A stretch of DNA of 64,000 nucleotides from Thermoanaerobaculia bacterium (GCA_028066595.1 JALCBJ010000017.1:1-64000), one strand, 5' to 3'; positions 7,829-17,274 are shown, counted from the first letter of the stretch. Notes: generated by a model from the letters alone, not told the origin. Translations and numbers: made by a program.

Positions 7829-10495
7829 CTACTGGCAGGTGGCGAACGCCGCGGTATCGGTGATGGCGTCGGAGGCCTGGCCGAGTGGGTTGAAGTAGGT
7901 CTTGGTGACGTTGGTCTGGGTGTCAGTGACTCGCAGGGTGTACTCCACGTTGGTCGTGGCGGCAGCGAAGACCCAGAATCGGTCATTGAAGGTACAGGCG
8001 TCGAGGACCTTGATCAGGAGCTCCCAGTTGTCTTGGCCGAAGAACCAGAACAAGCCGGAATCGTTGGTGCAGAACTGCACCACGCGTCCCGGACCGGTGC
8101 CGTCTTGGAAGTCCCGCCAGTCCACCTCGATCTCGAATCGGTCGTCGTTGAGGAACAGCGTGGTGTCGGTGCCGGTGGTTTGGTTCGAACAGCCGAGATT
8201 CTTGGCCAGCTCGAGCGGGGGCGCGGAGGAGATGGTTTGTGCGGCCTCGAGGGGCGCCGAGAAACCGCAAGTCGCGAAGGCACCGATGTCGGTGATCGCC
8301 GGAGCTGCCGTGCCCAAGGGGTTGGAGTAGTTCACCGTTTCGCCACTGGCCGTATCGGTCACCTGCAGGGTGTACTCCACATTGGTCGTGGCGGCAGCGA
8401 AGACCCAGAATCGCTCATTGAACGTGCAACCGTCGAGGTTCTTGACCAACATTTCCCAGTTGTTCGCGCCGAAGAACCAGAACAGACCGGAATCGGTGGA
8501 CTGGTCCGTCAGAACTCGTTGACCTCGCCCGGCCTGGTCGCCGAACTCACGCCACAAGACACGATTCTGGAAGCGTCCACCGTTGAGGCAGAGAGTCGCG
8601 TCGCCGGGAACACAGGGCTGGCCCGCCGGGTACTCTTGGGTGCTGCCGGTGGCGGGCTCGGACCAGCTGCTGTTGCCGGTGTCTGTGAGAGCGCGAATCC
8701 GGAAGCCGAAGTGGGTGTTGGTGAGGATCTCGTCCAACGTGAGCTGTGTCGAGTTGGCGGGAGAGGTGGCGAAGGTGGCGAACGGAGAAGCCGCCCCGTC
8801 TTCGCGGCGGATCTGGATCTCGAACTCGGTCTCGTCGTTCGTATTGTCGACCCAGTCGAGGCGCACGGCGTGGGCCGACAAGCTGGTGACGACGAGGGAG
8901 GAGGGAGGAGTTGGACCGGAGGTGTTGACCGTGGCGAGGTTCGAATAGGCTGAGCCGCCGGCACCGTTGATCGCGCGCACGCGGTAGGTCAGGCTGCTTC
9001 CGGTCGGTGCGTTGGCGTCTTGGTACGAGCGGGTATTGGCTCCGAGAGAGATGATCTGCACGAAGCTCTGGCCGCCGGTCCGGCGTTCCACCAAGAAGTT
9101 GGATTCGTTGTCGGAGGTGTCATTCCAGCTCAGGTTGACCAGGCCGAGGCCGGCGTTGGACGCCGAGAGGCTCGTGGGAGCCGACGGCGGCAGTTGGGCC
9201 GCCCCGGGGTGAAGGAAGTTGATGCCGGCCCGATCATCGTTGTTGAGGCGGGCGCCCCGTCCGTCGGCGTGGACGGTCGCGCGCATGAGTGCATCGTTCT
9301 GCAGTGGTCGCCCGGAGCAGCTGCCGGAGGAGTCGTCGCCGCAGGAATGGCCCAGGCCGAGGGTGTGGCCCAGCTCGTGGCCGAAGACTTCCCGTGCCGT
9401 GGCCGGATTCCCCAGAATACAGCCCGTGTTTTCGTTGGTGACGATGTCGACCTCCACCCACCGGCCGAAAGACTGCCCTTGGTGCATGTGATCGTTGCTG
9501 AACCCGTAGCCGCCGCCGACCGCGATGACACCGCCCTGGGAGCAACTGAACGGCTCGTCGAAACCGCCAGCGCCACCTAAGTCGTCGAAGACGATGGTGT
9601 TGACGAAATCCCGGCCATTGAATCCGCTGGACGCTGTGGTCGTCCCGGCATACCGATACCGCACCTCGGATCCCGGATCGTTGTTCCATGCATTGATGGC
9701 GCTTTGAAATTCGTTGAAGCCGCCACCGGAGAGCCCAGGCTGACCATTCTGATGGGCGCGCAGGGAAATCGTTGCATTGCTGTCGAAGGCTCGCCAACGA
9801 AACGGCGGCGAAAACAGAGTGAACTTGTCGCCGATTTTCTCGGCAGCGACTGCGCGGAGTGTCTCGATCGGCTGGTCGCGCCAATACTCGGCCGCGGGTG
9901 CCCGGCCTGCGGCAATGCCGCGGATCCACGACACGAAGGGCTCGAGCTCGCGAGCTCTCTCGACCTCGGTGAGGATTTTGTCGTCTTCGGGTGTCAGAGA
10001 TTTACCCGTCAGATCCATCTCGCCACCGCCGAGAGACCGGAAGGCGTAGTCGCGACCGCCATGACGCACGGTCCGGAACACACCTTGGAAGAGATGGAGC
10101 GCGTCCCAGGTGTCGCGAAAACCCGGTTTCAAGAAGAGAACAGCCGTGGCCTGTGGTGCCGGGGGCTCGACTCCGTAGATCTTGAGGAACAATCCACCGG
10201 ACGTCTCGCCGCCGCGCCAGCGGACGGTCAACTCTTCGCTGTCGGCCAGATCACCGTGGATCACGCGACGTACGAGCATGCGCTGATACGTCGACGGCGA
10301 CGGCGCGTCGTAGGCCGGGCGCCAATCGGCAGCCTCCACTTCGACGATGACGCCCCCGCGATCTACCACCTGGCGCACCAGTGACTCATCCGCAACCCGG
10401 ACCCAAAGTGTGGCCGAAGCGGCTGCAGTACCGAGGATGCTGCAGAACGCAATAAGTGCGAAACGGAAGAAGAACGTGCTGCGCTGCTCGATCAT
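7829..10495 (-). CDS. Secreted metzincin-type metalloprotease with FnIII domains and tandem C-terminal repeats
   Basis: 888 residues. A signal peptide ('FALIAFCSILGTAAAS') is followed by a N-terminal domain. The catalytic domain carries the zinc motif HELGHTLGLGHSC (HExxHxxGxxH) with a Met-turn 'NDALMRATVH' about 25 residues later. Two fibronectin type III-like domains follow ('PPSAPTSLSASNAGLGLVNL' and 'PPSSLVVTSLSAHAVRLDWV'). The C terminus has two copies of a module of about 100 residues, each with 'LN..RF', 'DSGLFWFFG..NWE', 'NxRFWVFAAATTNVEYTL' and a final 'FATC'. Start at ATG 10495 has GGAG five bases upstream; a TTG at 10537 would add 14 residues. Likely an extracellular or surface peptidase; target unknown. 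Confidence 0.85.
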   Translation of the reverse strand: MIEQRSTFFFRFALIAFCSILGTAAASATLWVRVADESLVRQVVDRGGVIVEVEAADWRPAYDAPSPSTYQRMLVRRVIHGDLADSEELTVRWRGGETSGGLFLKIYGVEPPAPQATAVLFLKPGFRDTWDALHLFQGVFRTVRHGGRDYAFRSLGGGEMDLTGKSLTPEDDKILTEVERARELEPFVSWIRGIAAGRAPAAEYWRDQPIETLRAVAAEKIGDKFTLFSPPFRWRAFDSNATISLRAHQNGQPGLSGGGFNEFQSAINAWNNDPGSEVRYRYAGTTTASSGFNGRDFVNTIVFDDLGGAGGFDEPFSCSQGGVIAVGGGYGFSNDHMHQGQSFGRWVEVDIVTNENTGCILGNPATAREVFGHELGHTLGLGHSCGDDSSGSCSGRPLQNDALMRATVHADGRGARLNNDDRAGINFLHPGAAQLPPSAPTSLSASNAGLGLVNLSWNDTSDNESNFLVERRTGGQSFVQIISLGANTRSYQDANAPTGSSLTYRVRAINGAGGSAYSNLATVNTSGPTPPSSLVVTSLSAHAVRLDWVDNTNDETEFEIQIRREDGAASPFATFATSPANSTQLTLDEILTNTHFGFRIRALTDTGNSSWSEPATGSTQEYPAGQPCVPGDATLCLNGGRFQNRVLWREFGDQAGRGQRVLTDQSTDSGLFWFFGANNWEMLVKNLDGCTFNERFWVFAAATTNVEYTLQVTDTASGETVNYSNPLGTAAPAITDIGAFATCGFSAPLEAAQTISSAPPLELAKNLGCSNQTTGTDTTLFLNDDRFEIEVDWRDFQDGTGPGRVVQFCTNDSGLFWFFGQDNWELLIKVLDACTFNDRFWVFAAATTNVEYTLRVTDTQTNVTKTYFNPLGQASDAITDTAAFATCQ

Positions 10496-10645
10496 GGCCG
10501 CTCCGGAACTGATGAAGGTTTGAGCCGCGGTATTCAAGGCGACACATCATGTCAGTCTAGCATCGGATCACCGCGGATGGTTGCTCTCGGTGCCCCATCG
10601 GTCGCGCGAGCCAGGTGATTCGTCACACCGCGGGCAACCCATGGA

Positions 10646-11845
10646 TCAGTTGATCGATTCCAACGCCTGCTCGACGTCCGCCACGAGATCTTCGATCGAC
10701 TCGATACCCACCGACAGCCGCAACAGATTGTCTCCGATGCCCAGCTTGTCGCGCGTTGCCGCGGGCACAGAAGCGTGGGTCATGATCGCCGGATGGTTCA
10801 CCAGTGACTCCACCGCACCCAGCGACTCGGCAAGCTGGAAGATCCTCACCGACTCGGCGAAGCGCCGAGCCTCCGCCAAACCACCGTCGATGCAAAACGT
10901 GATCATTCCTCCCGCTAGGCGCATTTGTCGTTTCACCAGGTCCACTTGGGGATGGTTGTCCAGGCCGGGATAGATCACGCTCTCCACGCGCGGATGCGCC
11001 TCCAGGAAGCGCGCCAGCTCCGTCGCGTTCTCGGTGTGCCGCTCCATCCGTATTCCGAGGGTCTTGGCACCTCGCAACGTCTGCGATGCGTCGAAAGGTG
11101 CCATCACCGAACCGATGGCGTTTTGGAGGAAACGTAGCTGTTCGGCCAGAGGTGTGGTCTTCGCTATCAAAGCGCCTCCCACCACGTCGGAATGGCCGTT
11201 GATGTATTTGGTGGTGGAGTGCATGGCCACGTCGAAGCCCAGGTCGAAAGGGCGCTGGGAAAACGGCGTGGCAAAAGTGTTGTCACAGACGAGCAGCACG
11301 TTTTCGGAGGCCGCCCGAGCGATGCGTGTGACCTCCTCCAGGTCGATGATCTTCATCATCGGGTTGGTCGGTGTTTCTACCCAAACCATTGCCGTCGCCG
11401 GTGTCATCGCCTGTGCAAAGGCGTCCAGGTCGGTCATGTCGACGTAGACCACTTCGAGGCCCTGAGTACGCTCTCGCACCATGCTCAGCTGGCGACGGGA
11501 GCCACCATAAAGATCGTCGGAGGCCACGATGCGGGCGCCGTGTTCCACCAGCTCGAGGCAGGTGGCCATGGCCGCCAACCCCGAAGAGAAGGCGAAGCCG
11601 CCGAGGCTCGGGTCTTCGTCGAGGGTGATCTCCGAGCCCTCGAGCGTCGCCAGCAGTCGCTCGAGGGCGTAGCGGGTCGGGTTGTGCGAGCGTGTGTACT
11701 CGAATCCCTTGTGTTCGCCGGGCGAACTCTGAGCATAGGTGGCTGAGGTGAAGATGGGCGGTACCACGGCGCCGGTGACCGGTTCGACGCTCTGGCCGCC
11801 ATGGATCACCAGGCTGCCGGGCTTCAGCGATTTGGCATCGATCAT
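10646..11845 (-). CDS. Cystathionine gamma-synthase/gamma-lyase family PLP enzyme
   Basis: 399 residues from the preferred ATG at 11845, which has AGAGGAG nine bases upstream; an ATG at 11866 lacks this. It shows the Cys/Met-metabolism PLP pattern: 'YTRSHNPTRYALERLLATLE', 'FSSGLAAMAT', 'DDLYGGSRR', 'ETPTNPMMKI', 'CDNTFATPF', and the PLP lysine in 'HSTTKYINGHSDVVGG' (about residue 214). The family interconverts cystathionine, cysteine, homoserine esters and methionine precursors, and sequence alone does not separate synthase from lyase. No other methionine gene adjoins it. The next gene on the same strand upstream is mpl, with 39 bases between. Confidence 0.9.
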   Translation of the reverse strand: MIDAKSLKPGSLVIHGGQSVEPVTGAVVPPIFTSATYAQSSPGEHKGFEYTRSHNPTRYALERLLATLEGSEITLDEDPSLGGFAFSSGLAAMATCLELVEHGARIVASDDLYGGSRRQLSMVRERTQGLEVVYVDMTDLDAFAQAMTPATAMVWVETPTNPMMKIIDLEEVTRIARAASENVLLVCDNTFATPFSQRPFDLGFDVAMHSTTKYINGHSDVVGGALIAKTTPLAEQLRFLQNAIGSVMAPFDASQTLRGAKTLGIRMERHTENATELARFLEAHPRVESVIYPGLDNHPQVDLVKRQMRLAGGMITFCIDGGLAEARRFAESVRIFQLAESLGAVESLVNHPAIMTHASVPAATRDKLGIGDNLLRLSVGIESIEDLVADVEQALESIN

Positions 11846-11884
11846 GTCAAGTTTCTCCTCTGACATCTGCCGGGATCGTAGCGA

Positions 11885-13411
11885 TCAGGTCTCTTCTTGG
11901 GCTGTGGCTCGGCTCTTGCCTAGCTCGGCGACGAGGCGAGAGGGCAGACCGCCGAAGGACCCCGACGACATAGTGGCTAACACGTCTCCGGTGCGAGCGT
12001 CCGCGACCGCCCGTTGGAGTATGTCGTCGGTCGATGTCGCGATGCACGCCTCGACACCCACGCTGCGGAGAGCCACTACCAGCTCCTGCAGGTCGAGCAC
12101 TTGGTGACCTTCGCGGAGCAGCCGCTGCTCGTGGGCCAGAGGTGCGAAATAGACTACGTCGGCTTCTGAGAATGCGGATCTGTAGGCATCTCCGAAGAAG
12201 GCGCGGCCGGCGGTCAAGCTGCGGGGCTCGTAGCACAGCACCAGGCGGCGTCCGGGGTAGCGTTGGCGGAGGCCGCCGACGCTTTTCTCCACGGCGGTGG
12301 GGTGATGGGCGAAGTCGTCTACCACGGTGACGCCGGCATAGGTGCCCAGCTCCTCTAGACGACGCTTGGCGCCCTCGAACTCGCCCAACGCCTGCGCAAC
12401 GGCGGTCTCCGACAGCTGGTCGAAACGTGCTGCCGTCCAGACGGCGAGAGCGTTGAGCAGATTGTGCTCCCCAGCGACACGCAAGTGGATCCTGGCGTCG
12501 CCGCTACCGAGGTCCGAACCAGGTCGCGCCGAATCGTGCACGACACCGAATCGTGAGCCCGCGGCATCCATCTCGAGGTCCACGGGATAGATGTCGCTGG
12601 AAGGATCGAGCCCGTACGTGAGGAGAGGCGTACGGCGCCCGGTCTGGGTGATCGCATCTCGCGCCAGGGCGGAGGCGTCGCCGGCGCACGCGATCACGAG
12701 TCCCTCTTCGGGCACTAGAGCCGTCAGCTCGCGATAGCGAGACAGGAGCGCCTCGTGGGTCGGATAGAGATCGGCGTGGTCGTGTTCGACACTGGTGAGG
12801 ATCAGTGTGTGGGGTCGGTAGTGTAGAAACTTGGGTCCGCGGTCGAAGTAGGCCGCGTTGTACTCATCGCCTTCCACTACGAAACGTTCGCCGCGGCCTA
12901 CCGCGAAGCTGCGTTCGAGATTGCGCGGAATACCGCCGACGAGCCAGCCGGGGTGCTGGCCACAGCGGTGCAAGGTCCAGGCAGCCATCGACGATGTCGT
13001 GGTCTTGCCATGTGTGCCGGCAGCTACCAGAGGCTTGCGACCCGCCAGCAGGAAACGGGCCACCGTCTCCGGCATCGAGAGAATGGGAACGCCCGCCGCG
13101 CGTAGCCGTTCTGCGGCCTCGGCCTCGACGTTGCTGCGCGGTACGGCGTTGCCGATGACGATCAAGTCCGGCTGCTCGGCGCTGGCGCCCTCCAGGTGGG
13201 CCGCGTCGTAGCCTACGAAGGGATCGATGCCAGCATGCTCCAGCAGCGTCGACATGGGAGGGTACAGAGGACCGTCGACACCGCGAACCCGGTGACCGAG
13301 ATCCTTCAGCAGGCAGGCCAAAGGGGCCATGCCCGTGCCGCCGATGGCGACGATGTAGACGTCCATGGGACGCTGTCGTTGTTCTTCGCGGCGCTCTTCC
13401 ATCTTGCCCAT
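11885..13411 (-). CDS. mpl: UDP-N-acetylmuramate:L-alanyl-gamma-D-glutamyl-meso-diaminopimelate ligase
   Basis: A Mur-ligase protein of about 508 residues. The N-terminal Rossmann part reads 'VAIGGTGMAPLACLLKDLGH' and 'LYPPMSTLLEHAGI', the form seen in Mpl rather than MurC. The ATP loop is 'AAGTHGKTTTSSM', and 'GDEYNAAYFDRGPKFLHYRP' is also characteristic of Mpl. Late motifs are 'GEHNLLNALA' and 'VVDDFAHHPTAV'. Mpl ligates recovered murein tripeptide to UDP-MurNAc in the cytoplasm, a step of cell-wall recycling. ATG 13411 has AGGA six bases upstream; ATG 13366, directly at the domain start, is an alternative. Confidence 0.9.
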   Translation of the reverse strand: MGKMEERREEQRQRPMDVYIVAIGGTGMAPLACLLKDLGHRVRGVDGPLYPPMSTLLEHAGIDPFVGYDAAHLEGASAEQPDLIVIGNAVPRSNVEAEAAERLRAAGVPILSMPETVARFLLAGRKPLVAAGTHGKTTTSSMAAWTLHRCGQHPGWLVGGIPRNLERSFAVGRGERFVVEGDEYNAAYFDRGPKFLHYRPHTLILTSVEHDHADLYPTHEALLSRYRELTALVPEEGLVIACAGDASALARDAITQTGRRTPLLTYGLDPSSDIYPVDLEMDAAGSRFGVVHDSARPGSDLGSGDARIHLRVAGEHNLLNALAVWTAARFDQLSETAVAQALGEFEGAKRRLEELGTYAGVTVVDDFAHHPTAVEKSVGGLRQRYPGRRLVLCYEPRSLTAGRAFFGDAYRSAFSEADVVYFAPLAHEQRLLREGHQVLDLQELVVALRSVGVEACIATSTDDILQRAVADARTGDVLATMSSGSFGGLPSRLVAELGKSRATAQEET

Positions 13412-13680
13412 GGCCTGTCCTAGGAGCCAAAACCCCTTGCGGTGCAACGGAAAAACACGTTCCGCCCCGTCCGCTTTTACCCGGAATTTACGGACTTCGA
13501 AGCGCCTCCCGGCATGCCTGCCGTTACCATTTCGGCTCGGGCGGAGATCACCGCGTCCGTGGCCTCCCAGGTCGGTGGCAGCGCGACCCTATCCTCAGCA
13601 GGCTGCGGCCGTCCACTTCGTACCATCCGCCGACTTTCCCAGGAACCCTGTCGATCACCGAGACTCTCCAGGAGCTCATC

Positions 13681-14682
13681 ATGCGCCGTTCCGCACTCTC
13701 TCTTCTTTTGCTCTCGATGGTGGCCATCCCCGCCCTGGCCGGACCGAGGGCTGTTCCCATCGAGCCGATCCATGATTTCGACGTCGTGGCCAAAGGTGAG
13801 GTTCTAGTCCACGACTTCGAGATCCGCAACGACGGGGATCAGCCACTGATGATCGAGAACGTGCGGCCCGCCTGTGGCTGCGCTGTCGCGAAGTTCGACA
13901 AGAGCATCCCACCCGGCAAGATCGGGCGAATCCATGCCGAGGTCGATACTCTCGATTTCTTCGGCCCGATCAGCAAGTCGATCGCGGTCTATACCAATGA
14001 TGTGGAGAACCCCAAGCTGCAGCTGGTGGTTCGGGCCAAGGTCATGGCCTACATCAGCGCAGAACCGTCCTACGCTCGGTTTCTCTACGTGCAGCAAGAG
14101 CCCGTTCAGCCGGTGCAGCAGCTGATCTGGGCAGAGGACGACCATCCCCTCGACGTCGTAGACGTGAAGACCGACTCGCAGAAGATCTTCGTCGACTACC
14201 GGCCCGCCAGGGCGGACGAACGTCGCGAGGGCGTCGAAGGACCTCAGTGGATCGTGAACGTCAACCTGCGGGATAACGCGCAGGTGGGCCCGTTGCGGGA
14301 AGAAGTCAAGGTGATCACCAACCATCCCAAGCAGCGCAGCGCCGTCATTCCGGTGTCTGGCTTCGTACGCCCACGTCAACACATCACGCCGATGGAGGTG
14401 GATTTCGGTCCGCTGCAGGGTGACGCCTTGCCGCTTCGGCGCAGTCTTGCTTTCACCAACTTCATCACCGACCGTATCCGCGTGACCAAGATCGACACGG
14501 GAATCGAGGGCCTGTCGGCCGAGGTGACCGACAGTGAGGAGCGTCCAGGTCACCGGTTTCGCTTGCTTCTCGAGTTGGGCCCTGATCTACCGAGGGGAGA
14601 GTTCGACACGGTGATCAGGATCCATACCAGTGACGCAAAGAATCCGGTGATCGAGTTGCCGGTCAAGGGTGTCGTGATCTGA
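13681..14682 (+). CDS. Exported DUF1573 protein
   Basis: 333 residues. A short signal peptide ('LSLLLLSMVAIPALAG') is followed by an Ig-like DUF1573 domain with the hallmark 'IRNDGDQPLMIENVRPACGC'. Two further beta-rich segments follow ('VITNHPKQRSAVIPVSGFV' and 'RIHTSDAKNPVIELPVKGV'), reading like related Ig-like repeats. DUF1573 proteins are periplasmic or surface-located and functionally unassigned. AGGAG lies six bases before the ATG. A clear terminator follows, so it is probably transcribed alone. mpl runs divergently, with 269 bases between the starts and no recognisable operator there. Confidence 0.85.
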   Translation: MRRSALSLLLLSMVAIPALAGPRAVPIEPIHDFDVVAKGEVLVHDFEIRNDGDQPLMIENVRPACGCAVAKFDKSIPPGKIGRIHAEVDTLDFFGPISKSIAVYTNDVENPKLQLVVRAKVMAYISAEPSYARFLYVQQEPVQPVQQLIWAEDDHPLDVVDVKTDSQKIFVDYRPARADERREGVEGPQWIVNVNLRDNAQVGPLREEVKVITNHPKQRSAVIPVSGFVRPRQHITPMEVDFGPLQGDALPLRRSLAFTNFITDRIRVTKIDTGIEGLSAEVTDSEERPGHRFRLLLELGPDLPRGEFDTVIRIHTSDAKNPVIELPVKGVVI

Positions 14683-14711
14683 TCGGCCCCAACCGAGCGA
14701 CGAAGCGAAAC

Positions 14712-14735
14712 AACGGGCCTCGCGGCCCGTTTTTT
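14712..14735 (+). terminator. Rho-independent terminator after the DUF1573 gene
   Basis: A seven-base GC-rich stem, ACGGGCC / GGCCCGT with a TCGC loop, extended by one A-T pair and followed directly by TTTTTT. It is 30 bases past the DUF1573 stop codon and is the clearest intrinsic terminator in the window. Confidence 0.9.
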
Positions 14736-14817
14736 CGTATGTGGGAATGCGAGCGTCCTATGCGCTCGTTTCCACTCGCGTTCTAGCTCACTTCCCAGCC
14801 AGTGCTTCGGAGCTCCG

Positions 14818-15687
14818 ATGTCCCGCAGAACGTCACCCGTCGCCGCCTGCTCGATCCCCACGATATTCGTTCTTACCTGGGCCTTGGCCTGCCCGGCTCT
14901 GCTCGCGTCCGAACCGGCCGCGGTGGAGTCGCGCACCAGAGTCTGGATGGGACAGGATGGACCGCTTCCGTTTCAGGAAGCCGACGAGGTACTCGACTTC
15001 CTCGTCCATGCGGAGATCGTAGATAGGAAGCAGCTTTCTTCCGGCACTACCAATCCATGGCGGTTCGATCTCGAGCGAGACGGGGTGCGGGCCCGTGCGA
15101 TCTTCCGCACGATCAACCGGGAGTTCGGTCAAGACCTTCGCAAGGCCAAGGACAACTTTCGCCACGAGGTGGCAGCATGGGAGATCTCCCGTTTGCTCGG
15201 TCTCGAGCTGATTCCCCCGGTGACATTGCGTACCTGGGGTCGCAAGAGAGGGTCGATCCAGCTGTGGGTGGAGAACGCGCGCAGCGAGACCGAGCGCATC
15301 AGGGCCAACGTCACCCACGGCGACCGCGAGTGGGTCGAGACCCACAAGCAACGAATGCGGGTATTCGACGCGCTGATCTACAACTTCGATCGCAACACCG
15401 GCAATCTACTCTTCGACCAAGCCGGTAGCCTTTGGTTGGTCGATCACACCAGGGCGTTCAAGATCGAGCGCAAGCTGCCGCTGGATATCAGCCTCGACCG
15501 CTGCGAGCGGCAGCTCTGGTACAAGCTTCGGGATATGGATCGGAAACGGTTGAGGAAGGCTGTGAAGCCCTACCTCGAGCCTCTCCAGACAGCAGCCCTG
15601 ATGGAACGGCTCGAGAAACTGCAAGAGCACTTCTCCTCCCGCATCGCGGAGTTGGGAGAGGAGGCCGTCCTCTACGATCTTCCGTGA
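14818..15687 (+). CDS. Secreted PI3K/PI4K-like (HipA/Fam20-like) kinase-fold protein
   Basis: 289 residues. The N terminus ('CSIPTIFVLTWALACPALLA') looks like a Sec signal peptide. The body has the order expected of the PI3/4K-HipA fold: a short beta strand 'ARAIFRTI', an acidic helix 'NFRHEVAAWEISRLLGLELI', then the catalytic segment 'FDALIYNFDRNTGNLLFD' and the metal-binding 'LWLVDHTRAF'. The D..N pair and the DH(x)F motif are the residues this fold uses for ATP and metal. What is unusual is export: most HipA/PI4K-like proteins are cytoplasmic. The target is unknown. It follows the terminator of the DUF1573 gene and has its own start at ATG 14818 without an obvious ribosome binding site. 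Confidence 0.6.
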   Translation: MSRRTSPVAACSIPTIFVLTWALACPALLASEPAAVESRTRVWMGQDGPLPFQEADEVLDFLVHAEIVDRKQLSSGTTNPWRFDLERDGVRARAIFRTINREFGQDLRKAKDNFRHEVAAWEISRLLGLELIPPVTLRTWGRKRGSIQLWVENARSETERIRANVTHGDREWVETHKQRMRVFDALIYNFDRNTGNLLFDQAGSLWLVDHTRAFKIERKLPLDISLDRCERQLWYKLRDMDRKRLRKAVKPYLEPLQTAALMERLEKLQEHFSSRIAELGEEAVLYDLP

Positions 15688-15732
15688 CGGCGGCTGGTCC
15701 ACGCGCCGGACCCCGCTCTCTAGCCTCGTCGG

Positions 15733-15738
15733 TATAGT
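15733..15738 (+). promoter_or_regulatory. Candidate -10 box for tmk-holB
   Basis: TATAGT lies 11 bases before the tmk ATG, with no Shine-Dalgarno between. The -35 region is poor. If transcription starts here the leader is only a few bases long. Confidence 0.4.
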
Positions 15739-15749
15739 AGGCGCCTCGC

Positions 15750-16388
15750 ATGGCGGACGCGAAGTTTCTCACCTTCGAAGGCCTCGACGGTAGCGGCAAG
15801 AGCACCCATCTCCGGCGTGCTGCCGAGTGGCTGCGCGCGCGCGGTGATGAGGTTCTGGTGACACACGAACCAGGCGGAACGCCCCTCGGAAATGCCATTC
15901 GCGGCTTGTTTCTCGATGCCCGCTGGGGCCGGATGGATGGGAAGGTGGAGGCGCTCCTCGTGTTCGCCAGCCGCCGCCAACATCTGCTGGAGCTCGTCGA
16001 GCCGACACTGGACTCCGGCGTCCACGTACTGTGCGATCGCTTCACGGACTCGTCTCTCGCCTACCAGGGTGGCGGTCGCGGTCTCGGCGCCGACTGGATC
16101 CTGGAGCTGGATGGGCTCGCGACCTGCGGCCGTAGACCCGACGCGACTCTCCTATTCGATCTGCAGCCCGAAGCCGCCATGCAGCGCGGTCAGAAGAATG
16201 ACCGCAAGGGCGGCGACGGTCCCGACAGGCTCGATGTCGAAGGACTGTCGTTCTACCGAGCGGTACGTGATACGTATCTCGATCTAGTGGCGGCGGAGCC
16301 CGGCCGATTCCGGGTCGTTGATTCGGAGGGCGAGCGTGAGGAGACCTGGCGGCAAGTGGAGGTCGTCCTGGAAGACCTCTTCCGATGA
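15750..16388 (+). CDS. tmk: Thymidylate kinase
   Basis: 212 residues. The P-loop 'FEGLDGSGKST' is at 8-18. The DR(Y/F) motif is 'CDRFTDSSLAYQGGGRGLG', and the early 'THEPGGTPLG' is the dTMP-binding segment of Tmk. It phosphorylates dTMP to dTDP in the cytoplasm. The stop overlaps the holB start as ATGA, so the two are translationally coupled; the tmk-holB pair is common in bacteria. Confidence 0.96.
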   Translation: MADAKFLTFEGLDGSGKSTHLRRAAEWLRARGDEVLVTHEPGGTPLGNAIRGLFLDARWGRMDGKVEALLVFASRRQHLLELVEPTLDSGVHVLCDRFTDSSLAYQGGGRGLGADWILELDGLATCGRRPDATLLFDLQPEAAMQRGQKNDRKGGDGPDRLDVEGLSFYRAVRDTYLDLVAAEPGRFRVVDSEGEREETWRQVEVVLEDLFR

Positions 16389-17257
16389 GGACGGTAGAGA
16401 AGGCGCTGGCGCTCGCGAGCAGGGGTCGCCTGTATCCGTCGGTGATTCTCTATGGCGGCGACGCTGCAGGTCGCCAGCAGACGGCGCTCGACTTCGCTCG
16501 GACGTTGCTCTGCGCGGCGGCCGATGAGGCATCGCGGGGTTGCGACGCAGAGGCTCCAGACGCCTGTCGGCACTGTCGGCGTATCCGATGGCGCGACCGT
16601 GGCCAGGATCGTTTTCATCCCGACTTCCGCGTGCTGGAAAGGGATCTCCGTACGGCTACTTCGGTGGAGGCCACGAAGGCCTTCCTCCAAACTGCGTGGT
16701 CGGCACCGTTCGAGGCTGCAGCGCAGGTCTTCGTGATCGCGGAGGCCGACACCCTTTCCGGCGGTGCTGCCGATGCACTATTGAAGCTGCTCGAGGAGCC
16801 CCCCGCGCGGACGCCGCGTCATTTCCTCCTGTTGGCGGCGTCGCAGCTCGATCTCCTGCCCACCCTTCGCAGTCGGAGCTTGGCGCTCTTCCTGGGGCAG
16901 AAAGAACAGCTTCCCCAAGAAGAGGTAGAGGCTGTCGCGGCTGCCTTGGCCCGGTCGCTCGACGTACATTTCCAGACGCCCTCGCCGATCTTCCTTTTCG
17001 GTGCCGCCGCCGCTCTCGGTGAGGCCACCGGATGGGACGATCCCCGAGCTCGCCGGCCTTGGGCGGTGGGCTCCGCTGCAGTACTGCGCTATCTGGCAGC
17101 CGGAGGTGAGCTGACCACGGAACGCCGCCGCGCGCTCCTGCGTCTGGCTCAGGAGTTGCTCGACGGGCCCCTACTGCGGATGCGTGGAATTTCGCACGGT
17201 CGCATTCTGGAAGGACTCGTCTGCCGATTCATACCACCTGATTCGTTCCGGCCTTGA
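16385..17257 (+). CDS. holB: DNA polymerase III subunit delta' (clamp loader)
   Basis: 290 residues. The N-terminal P-loop region is degenerate ('LYGGDAAGRQQTAL'), as delta' does not hydrolyse ATP. A cysteine cluster ('CDAEAPDACRHC') corresponds to the clamp-loader zinc module. 'IAEADTLSGGAADALLKLLE' followed by 'EPP' is the Walker B/sensor region typical of delta'. It is part of the cytoplasmic gamma-complex that loads the beta clamp. It overlaps tmk by four bases and is convergent with the next small gene 17 bases away. Confidence 0.9.
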   Translation: MRTVEKALALASRGRLYPSVILYGGDAAGRQQTALDFARTLLCAAADEASRGCDAEAPDACRHCRRIRWRDRGQDRFHPDFRVLERDLRTATSVEATKAFLQTAWSAPFEAAAQVFVIAEADTLSGGAADALLKLLEEPPARTPRHFLLLAASQLDLLPTLRSRSLALFLGQKEQLPQEEVEAVAAALARSLDVHFQTPSPIFLFGAAAALGEATGWDDPRARRPWAVGSAAVLRYLAAGGELTTERRRALLRLAQELLDGPLLRMRGISHGRILEGLVCRFIPPDSFRP

Positions 17258-17274
17258 TCTATCCCTCGCTCGAT

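Noticed and set aside
11885-13411. Assignment as MurC rather than Mpl
   Set aside because: The N-terminal 'IGGTGMAPLA', 'LYPPMSTLLE' and 'DEYNAAYFDRGPKFLHYRP' pattern is specific to Mpl, and there is no mur cluster around it.
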